From NCBI GenBank assembly GCA_937921835.1, contig CAKZVG010000714.1, forward strand, positions 1-5,536: DNA of 5,536 nt, given 5' to 3'. Source of the DNA: an uncultured Bryobacteraceae bacterium. Lineage in GTDB: Bacteria; Acidobacteriota; Terriglobia; Bryobacterales; Bryobacteraceae. Positions 1 to 5,536 of the stretch are shown here, in pieces; position 1 is the first letter of the stretch; each line of letters starts with the position of its first letter. A program made the translations under genes and the position numbers. The notes below the pieces were generated by a model that did no database searches, was not told the origin of the DNA, and saw nothing but the letters and a program-made list of their open reading frames with translations.

Positions 1-2611
1 ACTGAGCGGGTATCGGATTCATGTCGCGGTCCACCCCCAAGCGCGTCCCGCGGCTCCCGACATAAGTCACTTCGGCCAGGAACTGGCCCGGCAGCAGGCG
101 CTGTAGATTCAACGACCACCGCTGCGAGTAGGGATGGGTGCGCTGGTAGTTGTAGAAATCGAGCGACTGGTTCAGGTTGGTGGTGAGACCGCCCCGCGGT
201 CCCAGCGGAGCGAGCAGGCCGCTGGGCAGCGGGTTGGCGTTCGTCGCCACATAAGTGAGCCCGTTGTCGAGCGACGCCTGAATCGGAGTGCTTTGCGAAA
301 ACCCGGTCTGAATCGCGCCCGTCTTGCTGACGCCGATCGAATCGTGGAACATGCCGTAGCCGGCCCGGAGCGTGGTCTTGGGCGTCAGCCGGAACGCCAG
401 GCCGATGCGCGGCATGAGGTTGTTCTTCTCGCCGCGGAAGGGGCTGCGTCCCAACCCGTCCTGCCGCACCCACGTCAGTCCGCCCGGCACACGGAAGCTC
501 GCCGGCGGGATTTCCGGGATGGGGCTGCGGGCATAGTTGGCGCGGGCCTGCGCCTCGATCGGGTTGGAGACGGTCCCGGCGAAGCCCGCCACCAGGCGCT
601 CGAACCGCTCCGTCATGGGCGTTTCCAATTCCCACCGGAGACCAACGTTCACGGTCAGCCGCGAACTCACTTTCAAGTCGTCGTGAATGTACAGCCCCCA
701 GAACTGATCCTGCATGGCGAAGCTGGCGGTGTATGCCATCGAGCCGCCGGGAACCCCGAACAGCATCGACGCCAGCTCCTGCCCGACGGCCGCCGCCGGA
801 GAGTTGTCGAGCGGTCCCCGGGTGTAGGTGTTCGGAAAGACCAGGTAGGGCGCGGTGGATTCGGAGAAGCGGTTGGCGAAGGTGCGGTAGACGCGGTAGT
901 CGGCGCCGAACTTCAGGTTGTGGCTGCCGCGCAGCCAGGTGAAGGCGCCCAGGAAGCTGTGCGTCAGCCCGCTGCTGCCGCCGTCGCCGTCCTGCCAGCG
1001 CGCGATCTGAGTGTAGGCGCCGGCCTGGATCCGTGGCAGGGTGGCGAACCTGCCGTCGATGAGCCGCGTCAGGTTGGGCGAGAAGCCCAGCGCGGCCAGG
1101 TCCGTGCCGCGGCTGCCGCGCCGCTCCAGGAAGTCGGCGTTCGACAGGCCGTAGCGGACGTTCAGCACCAGGCTGGGGCGCAGCACGATCACGTCGTCCA
1201 GGGCGACGCCGCGCTTGATCTGGTTGATAATGGCCGCCGTCGCGGGACTGTTGAAACTATCCAACTGATTGTTGTTCTGGAAGTACCCGTAATGGGTGCG
1301 GATGAACAGGCGGTGGTTCTCGTTGAAGGCCTGGTCGTAGCGCACCAGGTGGGAGTAGTAGCTCTGGCGCCCCGAGAAAGCGATGAAGTGGTTGTTGCGC
1401 CCATCCGCCGTTCCAGGCAGGTTCGGCAGGGGATAGAGCGCCGCCAGTTTCGCGCCCAGCGGATCCAGCCGGCTGCGCGGGATCACGTTGCCCGGCAGCG
1501 GCTGGCGGCTGAAGCGCCCTCCCGCGGCCGGCGCGATGGTGGCGGGATCGTAGACCTGGTACTGATTCCCCACCCGCAGCAGGGCCGAGAAATCCCCTTC
1601 GCGCTGCGCCGCCGTGGGCACGGTGTTGGTGTTCGTCATCGGAACTCCCCACTTGTTCCCTTCGTAGGCGTAATGCCAGAAACTCCGGTTGCGCCCGTCG
1701 TAGAGCCGCGGCAAATAGACCGGCCCTCCGGCGGCGGCGCCATAGCGGTGGTTCTGGGAGACGGTCTTCCGGGTGCCCGCTTTATTGTTGAAGAAGTTGG
1801 GCGCGTCGAAGGCGCTGTTCTTGGCCCAATAGTAGGCCTGGGCGTGCAGTTCGTTGGTGCCGCTGGTGGTGCTGACATTCACCAGCGAACCGGAAGTGTG
1901 GCCCACGCTGGCGTCGTAGGGCGAGGTCTCAATCTTGAACTCCCGCACCGCGGTGGCCGGCGGGCTGAACGCCACGCGCGAGTAATCCCGGCCGCGGTCG
2001 TTCAACGTGTTGGAGATTCCGTCGATCTGGAATTCGGTGCTGAACCTACCGCTGCCTTCGGCCGAAATATCGGACAGCGCCTCCGGCGCCGACGGGCCGC
2101 GCAGCCGCAGGTTGGTGGTGTTGACCACGCCGGGAGCGAGCAGGGTGAGCTCCATCGGATTCCCGGCGCGCTGCGGCAGCTCGAGAACGCGGCGCTGGTC
2201 GACCACCTGGCCCAGGGAGGCGTGGGCCGTCTCGAGCAGCGGAGTCTCGGCCGACACCTCGACCGTCTCGGCGATGGCGCCCAGCTCCATCGCGATCTCC
2301 AATTCCACCGCGTCGCTCACGCGCACTTCGACCCCTTCGCGGACGAAGCGCTTGAAACCGGCCAGTTCGGCCGCAATCCGGTACACGCCGGGGGTCAGGA
2401 AGGGAATGCTGAAGTTGCCGGACTGGTTGGTGGTGGCCGCCGCCGACACTCCCGTCTGAACGTGGGTGGCCCGGACCGCGACTCCCGGGATGACCGCCCC
2501 CGATTGATCGGTTACCCGGCCGAGAATCGCCCCGCGTGGATCCTGGGCAAAACACACACCAGCGGCCAGTAAGACGGCCGCCACGAGACTACGCAACGCC
2601 AGTCGAATCAT
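1..2611 (-). CDS. Oar-like TonB-dependent receptor, carboxypeptidase-regulatory-like N-terminus (3' end beyond window)
   Basis: Outer-membrane beta-barrel protein of the Oar/TonB-dependent receptor type that is abundant in Acidobacteriota. The frame stays open from the ATG at 2611 to the window edge (870 codons plus one base). Residues 1-22 form a Sec signal peptide (MIRLALRSLVAAVLLAAGVCFA, then QD). Residues ~26-107 are a carboxypeptidase-regulatory-like beta-sandwich (GAILGRVTDQSGAVIPGV, later GVYRIAAELAGFKRF). Residues ~110-250 are plug-like and end in LVNVSTTSGTNELHAQAY and then FDAPNFF. Barrel hallmarks follow: VPTAAQREGDFS (331-342), PLPGNVIPRSRLDP (371-384), and LRAGYGMFHDS and VTYVGSRGTRL near the visible end. 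From memory, family members run about 1000-1200 residues, so perhaps 150-300 are missing. No classic TonB box is obvious. The start has a strong Shine-Dalgarno sequence. The gene lies 11 bases downstream of the sulfatase and is probably co-transcribed with it. The family call is secure; the transported ligand is unknown. Confidence 0.93.
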   Translation of the reverse strand, partial: MIRLALRSLVAAVLLAAGVCFAQDPRGAILGRVTDQSGAVIPGVAVRATHVQTGVSAAATTNQSGNFSIPFLTPGVYRIAAELAGFKRFVREGVEVRVSDAVELEIAMELGAIAETVEVSAETPLLETAHASLGQVVDQRRVLELPQRAGNPMELTLLAPGVVNTTNLRLRGPSAPEALSDISAEGSGRFSTEFQIDGISNTLNDRGRDYSRVAFSPPATAVREFKIETSPYDASVGHTSGSLVNVSTTSGTNELHAQAYYWAKNSAFDAPNFFNNKAGTRKTVSQNHRYGAAAGGPVYLPRLYDGRNRSFWHYAYEGNKWGVPMTNTNTVPTAAQREGDFSALLRVGNQYQVYDPATIAPAAGGRFSRQPLPGNVIPRSRLDPLGAKLAALYPLPNLPGTADGRNNHFIAFSGRQSYYSHLVRYDQAFNENHRLFIRTHYGYFQNNNQLDSFNSPATAAIINQIKRGVALDDVIVLRPSLVLNVRYGLSNADFLERRGSRGTDLAALGFSPNLTRLIDGRFATLPRIQAGAYTQIARWQDGDGGSSGLTHSFLGAFTWLRGSHNLKFGADYRVYRTFANRFSESTAPYLVFPNTYTRGPLDNSPAAAVGQELASMLFGVPGGSMAYTASFAMQDQFWGLYIHDDLKVSSRLTVNVGLRWELETPMTERFERLVAGFAGTVSNPIEAQARANYARSPIPEIPPASFRVPGGLTWVRQDGLGRSPFRGEKNNLMPRIGLAFRLTPKTTLRAGYGMFHDSIGVSKTGAIQTGFSQSTPIQASLDNGLTYVATNANPLPSGLLAPLGPRGGLTTNLNQSLDFYNYQRTHPYSQRWSLNLQRLLPGQFLAEVTYVGSRGTRLGVDRDMNPIPAQ

Positions 2612-2618
2612 GTTCGCA

Positions 2619-2624
2619 CACCTC
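2619..2624 (-). promoter_or_regulatory. Shine-Dalgarno site of the Oar-like receptor, overlapping the sulfatase stop codon
   Basis: On the minus strand GAGGTG lies 7 bases before the ATG at 2611 and matches six consecutive bases of the anti-Shine-Dalgarno complement. Its first two bases (GA) are also the last two of the sulfatase TGA stop (2625-2623). This fixes the receptor start and suggests that ribosomes ending on the sulfatase could reinitiate on the receptor. Confidence 0.8.
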
Positions 2625-4002
2625 AATAATCGCGGAAGGGGCCGCGTGGTTCAGAAGCCTCCATTTCTTTCCACCAGGCCTGGTAGCGGTCTTTCACCAT
2701 GCGCGCGATCTCCGGGCGGTCCCGCGAGAGGTCCCGCGTCTCGCCGAGGTCGCTCTTCAGGTCGTAAAGCCCCTCCTGGCCGTCGTGGTTGACCCATTTC
2801 CAGTTCCCGACGCGCGCTCCGGCGTCGTTGGTGTAGGTCCGGTACCAGAACATTTCCTTGCGTTCGGATTTGCCGCGCCCCTCAAGCAGCGGCAGCAGGT
2901 TGTATCCGTCCAGCTTCACACCCGCCGGCGGGGGCGCGCCGGCGGCGGCCAGAAACGTCGGAAACAACTCCAGGCTGGAGGCGAACTCCTCGGTCACCAC
3001 CCCCTGTTTCACCCGCCCCGGCCAGCGCACGATCAGCGGGACGCGCAAGCCGCCTTCCCACATCTTTCCTTTGCCGCCCCGCAGCGGCCGGTTATCGGAT
3101 CCGCCTCCGCCGCCGTTATCGCTGGCGAACACGAACAGGGTGTTGCCGTCCAGCCCCAGTTGGCGGATCTGCTCCATGATCGCGCCGATCGAATCGTCCA
3201 TCTGGGTGATGAGCGCCTTGTACTGCGTCTTCCAGTCCAGGCCGCCGCCATACATGGCGAGGTAGTTCTCCGGCGCCTGGCGCGCCGTCTTGTCGAACGT
3301 CGAGGCGGCGTGGGGCGCGTTGTAGGGCACGTAAAGGAAAAAGGGCCGCTGCTGATTCTGATCGATGAAGCGTTTGGCCTCCCGCGTGAACAGATCGGTG
3401 GCGTGGCCTTCTTCCTTGATCCTCTCGTTGCCCCGGAACATCGACGGGACGCCGTAGCGCTCGTGGGTGTAGTAGTCGATGCCGGTGTTGGCGTGGCCGT
3501 AGAAGAAGTCGAAACCGCGCTGGAGCGGCAGGAAGCGCCGGGCGCGTCCGCTGTCCCACTTGCCCACGATCCCGGTGGTGTAGCCGGCCGCCTTGAGCGC
3601 CTGCCCGATGGTGATCTCGCGCAGGTCCATCCCCAGCGTCATCTCCGGCGACAGCGAGTAGTTGTATTCGTTGAACTGGAACTTCCAGTTCACCTCGTTG
3701 TTGCGGATCATGTCATAGAGGCCGTTGCGCTGCGGGTAGCGGCCGGTCAGAATTGCCGATCGCGACGGAGTGCAGGCCGGCCAGGAGACGCAGAAGTCCG
3801 TGAAGCGCGTTCCCTCCCGCGCCATGCGATCCAGGTGAGGAGTGCGGTTGACGCGGTTGCCGTAGCAGCCGAGGTCGGCATAACCGAGGTCATCCGCGAG
3901 AAAGAAGACGATATTGGGAGGGCGGCGTGCTTGAGTCCGCGCGCGCGCGGCACTGCCCGCCAGCGCGGCCGCGCCGAGGGAAAGAAAGCTTCTCCGCTTC
4001 AC
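2623..4002 (-). CDS. Tat-exported family S1 sulfatase (formylglycine-dependent, arylsulfatase-like)
   Basis: Hydrolyses a sulfate ester outside the cytoplasm; the substrate is not identifiable. The GTG at 4002 is chosen because AGGGG lies 7 bases upstream and the protein then begins with a twin-arginine signal (KRRSFLSLGAAALAG, residues 2-16). The 459 residues are a usual length for family S1. Visible active-site elements: metal-binding D37-D38 in FFLADDLGYADLG; CTPSR at 77-81 followed by LTGR, where C77 is the cysteine converted to formylglycine and R81 its partner; K148 in GKWDSG; H231 in NAPH; D295-N296 in ASDNGG; K311 in RGGKGKMWEGG. A C-terminal subdomain ends with GLYDLKSDLGETRDL (411-425). 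Odd point: the usual GKWH histidine is Asp150. No maturation enzyme is encoded in the window. The frame remains open 84 codons upstream to 4254, but that part overlaps the divergent gene and lacks family similarity. First gene of a likely operon with the receptor. Confidence 0.96.
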   Translation of the reverse strand: MKRRSFLSLGAAALAGSAARARTQARRPPNIVFFLADDLGYADLGCYGNRVNRTPHLDRMAREGTRFTDFCVSWPACTPSRSAILTGRYPQRNGLYDMIRNNEVNWKFQFNEYNYSLSPEMTLGMDLREITIGQALKAAGYTTGIVGKWDSGRARRFLPLQRGFDFFYGHANTGIDYYTHERYGVPSMFRGNERIKEEGHATDLFTREAKRFIDQNQQRPFFLYVPYNAPHAASTFDKTARQAPENYLAMYGGGLDWKTQYKALITQMDDSIGAIMEQIRQLGLDGNTLFVFASDNGGGGGSDNRPLRGGKGKMWEGGLRVPLIVRWPGRVKQGVVTEEFASSLELFPTFLAAAGAPPPAGVKLDGYNLLPLLEGRGKSERKEMFWYRTYTNDAGARVGNWKWVNHDGQEGLYDLKSDLGETRDLSRDRPEIARMVKDRYQAWWKEMEASEPRGPFRDY

Positions 4003-4009
4003 GTAGTAA

Positions 4010-4014
4010 CCCCT
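4010..4014 (-). promoter_or_regulatory. Shine-Dalgarno site deciding the sulfatase GTG start
   Basis: AGGGG on the minus strand, 7 bases before the GTG at 4002. Together with the Tat motif that starts at residue 2, it favours this GTG over the in-frame ATG at 4254, which lies inside the divergent gene. Confidence 0.7.
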
Positions 4015-4058
4015 GGATAGAGTGTTTTCGAGAACGAGCCGGCGCGCAAGTACTCCTG

Positions 4059-4080
4059 GGTTAGCGTTGCCGCGATTACC
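4059..4080. repeat. Imperfect 22-bp inverted repeat in the divergent control region
   Basis: The arms GGTTAGCG and CGATTACC flank TTGCCG; 7 of 11 symmetric base pairs match. It lies between the two divergent genes, upstream of the candidate extended -10 element, where an operator would be expected. The symmetry is weak and could be chance. Confidence 0.2.
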
Positions 4081-4105
4081 GTAAACCCCCTTGTTTTCCG
4101 TGGAG

Positions 4106-4114
4106 TGATAGAAT
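4106..4114 (+). promoter_or_regulatory. Candidate extended -10 promoter of the TolB/TPR gene
   Basis: TGATAGAAT matches the TGnTATAAT extended -10 pattern with one mismatch. A transcript would begin near 4120-4122, leaving a leader of about 32 bases before the GTG at 4154 but almost none before the ATG at 4127. No good -35 hexamer lies 16-18 bases upstream, where the sequence is C-rich; extended -10 promoters can work without one. Assigned by eye from one short match. Confidence 0.35.
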
Positions 4115-4141
4115 CTGCATGAAGCGATGCGGGTCCTTTCC

Positions 4142-4146
4142 AAGGA
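4142..4146 (+). promoter_or_regulatory. Shine-Dalgarno site favouring a GTG start at 4154
   Basis: AAGGA lies 7 bases before the in-frame GTG at 4154. The upstream in-frame ATG at 4127 has no comparable site; only GAAG sits nearby, two bases away. This is the main reason for taking 4154 as the start of the TolB/TPR gene. Confidence 0.5.
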
Positions 4147-4153
4147 ATCCGGT

Positions 4154-5536
4154 GTGGGCTCGGAGTCCTTCGAGGAGTCGGTGCGGGAGCACCTTGCGCG
4201 CCTTCTGCAATCGCGGGGATTTGTCAACGCCCGCCAGTTGAGCGCCTTTCTCACCTATACGGTGGAGGAGACCCTGGCCGGCCGTGCGGCGCTCATCAAG
4301 GAAACCACCATCGGAGTGGATGTCTTCGGGCGCCCCCCGAGCTTCGATCCGCGCGTCGACCCGATCGTTCGCGTGCAGGCCACGAAGCTGCGCGCCCGCC
4401 TGAAGGAGTTCTACGAATCCGAAGGCGCCGCGGAACGGCTGCGCGTGAGCTTTCCCAAGGGCGCATATGTTCCGGTGTTCGAGGAACGGGCGCCGGATGC
4501 CGTTCCCGCCGCGCAGGCTGCGCCCCGCCGCTGGCGGCGCATCTGGCTTCTGGCGTTCGCCGTCTGCGCGGCCGTGGCCGCCGTGGCGGCGGGGTTTTTC
4601 CTGCGGCCTTCCGGCGGCCCGCACTCCGCGCCTTCCATCGCGGTTCTGCCGTTCGTTTCGATCGGTCCGCAGGAGGTGGAGTACTTCGCCGACGGGCTCA
4701 CCGAGGAACTGATCGCCTCGCTCGGCCCCATCCCCGGCCTGCGCGCCGTCGCCCGGACTTCGGTGTTCGAAAACAAGGGCAAGCAGCAGGATGTAAGGCA
4801 GATCTCAGCCCGTCTGGCGGCCGCCCATATCCTTGAAGGAACCGTCCGCTGGGACGGCGATCAGGTGCGCGTCACCGCCCGGCTGGTGGACGGCCACAGC
4901 GGCTATCAGCTTTGGACCTCGGCCTATACTCGGGAGCGGACCGGCTTGTTCGCCGTTCAAATCGACCTCGCACGCGACATCGTGGCCGCGATGCGCGTGC
5001 ACCTGGCGCCGGCCGCCTCGCCCGCCCGCCGCGTTCCTGACCCGGAGGCCTACCGCCTCTACCTCCAAGGGCGCTACTTCTGGCGCTCCCGCGACGCCGA
5101 GGGCCTGGAGAAAGCCCGGCGGCGCTTCGAGATGGCCATCGACTGCGATCCCGGGTTTGCCGCCGCTTACGCCGGCCTGGCCGACACCTACTCGCAAATG
5201 GTGACCTACGAGCTGGCGACCCCCAACGAAACGCGCGAACCGGCGCTCGCTTCCGCCCGGCGCGGGGTTGAGTTGGCCCCCGATTCCGCCGAGGCGCAGA
5301 CCGCGCTCGGTTACGCGCTGGCGGTGTTTGCGCTGGACTGGAAGAACTCCGAGCAGGCTTTCCGGCGCGCCATCCGCCTGAACCCCGCTTACGCCGACGC
5401 GCGCCGCTGGTTCGTCTCGATGTGTCTGCTCTTTTTCGGGAGGCTGGACGAGGCGCTCTCCGAGGTCCGCATGGCGGCGTCTCTCGACCCCATCTCGGTG
5501 TACGCCCAGACCGACCTGGGGCGGGTGCTCAGCGCG
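4154..5536 (+). CDS. Membrane-anchored TolB-like/TPR protein with Acidobacteriota-type N-terminal domain (3' end beyond window)
   Basis: I recognise the architecture but know of no established function. Numbered from the GTG at 4154, 461 residues are visible and the frame is open at the edge. Residues ~5-108 are a domain I recall from many Acidobacteriota proteins, with landmarks IKETTIGVDVFGR (48-60), SFDPRVDPIVRVQATKLRAR (63-82) and SFPKGAYVPVF (99-109). RRWRR (125-129) precedes one membrane helix (~130-150); the positive-inside rule puts the N-terminus in the cytoplasm. Residues ~160-282 are TolB/FlgO-like as found in adenylate-cyclase-type proteins (SIAVLPFVSI, EYFADGLTEELIASL, HILEGTVR, DGYQLW-type strand at 246-254). 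TPR repeats follow (~298-333, 334-376, 377-411, 412-446), each closing in a DP, AP or NP turn; more probably lie beyond the edge. An ATG at 4127 would add nine residues but lacks a ribosome site. Divergent from the sulfatase operon; a sensor or regulatory role is only inference. Confidence 0.88.
   Translation, partial: MGSESFEESVREHLARLLQSRGFVNARQLSAFLTYTVEETLAGRAALIKETTIGVDVFGRPPSFDPRVDPIVRVQATKLRARLKEFYESEGAAERLRVSFPKGAYVPVFEERAPDAVPAAQAAPRRWRRIWLLAFAVCAAVAAVAAGFFLRPSGGPHSAPSIAVLPFVSIGPQEVEYFADGLTEELIASLGPIPGLRAVARTSVFENKGKQQDVRQISARLAAAHILEGTVRWDGDQVRVTARLVDGHSGYQLWTSAYTRERTGLFAVQIDLARDIVAAMRVHLAPAASPARRVPDPEAYRLYLQGRYFWRSRDAEGLEKARRRFEMAIDCDPGFAAAYAGLADTYSQMVTYELATPNETREPALASARRGVELAPDSAEAQTALGYALAVFALDWKNSEQAFRRAIRLNPAYADARRWFVSMCLLFFGRLDEALSEVRMAASLDPISVYAQTDLGRVLSA

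Larger units (their letters stand above)
4003..4153. promoter_or_regulatory. Divergent intergenic control region between the sulfatase operon and the TolB/TPR gene
   Basis: This is the only non-coding stretch in the window and is less GC-rich than the genes around it. It must hold the start signals for both directions. A plus-strand extended -10 element and an imperfect dyad can be seen and are listed separately. I found no convincing -35/-10 pair for the minus-strand operon. No terminator-like hairpin with a T run, riboswitch or small RNA is apparent. If the plus-strand gene starts at 4127 rather than 4154, the region shrinks to 124 bases. Confidence 0.6.

Noticed and set aside
134..2572. 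An 812-codon open frame on the plus strand opposite the receptor gene
   Set aside because: Its product is low-complexity, rich in Arg, Gly, Val, Ala and Gln, with no recognisable domain. The minus strand across the same span encodes clear Oar-family motifs throughout. Long antisense frames are common in GC-rich genes.
3939..3972. GCGC-rich run near the sulfatase signal peptide, considered as a repeat or hairpin terminator
   Set aside because: It encodes the Ala/Arg-rich signal-peptide region, has no T tract, and lies inside the coding sequence.
2536..4020. A 494-codon open frame on the plus strand opposite the sulfatase
   Set aside because: It mirrors a sulfatase with essentially all active-site motifs and has no recognisable family features, so it is treated as a by-product of codon bias.
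4119..4240. Short plus-strand frame from the ATG at 4119
   Set aside because: It stops after about 40 codons at a TGA near 4239 and lies out of frame with the TolB/TPR protein. There is no sign of a functional leader peptide.
4003..4254. 84-codon N-terminal extension of the sulfatase to an ATG at 4254
   Set aside because: It overlaps the divergent gene, has no family resemblance, and would bury the Tat signal inside the protein. The GTG at 4002 has its own Shine-Dalgarno site.
4076..4782. Minus-strand open frames (182 and 123 codons) opposite the N-terminal part of the TolB/TPR gene
   Set aside because: Their products have no recognisable motifs, while the plus strand shows a continuous domain architecture.
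4805..5204. Overlapping frames of 130 (minus) and 123 (plus, other frame) codons within the TolB/TPR gene
   Set aside because: Both are shadows of the TolB-like and first TPR segments, which read continuously in the chosen frame.

Overview
The window looks like part of a GC-rich Acidobacteriota chromosome, most likely near the Solibacteres/Bryobacterales ('Candidatus Solibacter' type). That placement comes from recognising protein families, not from any marker gene. Two families that are strongly expanded in that group sit side by side: an Oar-like TonB-dependent receptor with a carboxypeptidase-regulatory-like N-terminus, and a membrane protein with a conserved N-terminal domain, a TolB-like domain and TPR repeats. 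No rRNA, tRNA, CRISPR array, insertion sequence, integrase or attachment site is visible, and coding density is close to complete.

Layout: positions 1-2611 (minus strand) hold the first 870 codons of an outer-membrane Oar-like receptor, whose 3' end lies off the left edge. Positions 2623-4002 (minus strand) hold a complete 459-residue family S1 (formylglycine-type) sulfatase with a twin-arginine signal. The sulfatase is upstream of the receptor. Only 11 bases separate them, and the sulfatase stop codon overlaps the receptor's Shine-Dalgarno sequence, so the two are very probably one operon. Positions 4003-4153 are a divergent control region. From 4154 (or 4127) to the right edge, the plus strand encodes the first ~460 residues of the TolB/TPR protein, which is open at its 3' end.

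How they may work together: the exported sulfatase would remove sulfate from a sulfated substrate, probably a glycan, and the co-transcribed receptor could bind or import the product across the outer membrane. This rests on operon structure and family knowledge; no substrate can be read from the sequence. The divergent TolB/TPR gene might be a regulator or sensor because its N-terminal domain is predicted to be cytoplasmic and its TPR part extracytoplasmic, but this is speculative.

I did not find a convincing new system. The points most worth a second look are the His-to-Asp change in the sulfatase GKW(H) active-site motif, the tight coupling of sulfatase and receptor, and the start and control region of the divergent gene.
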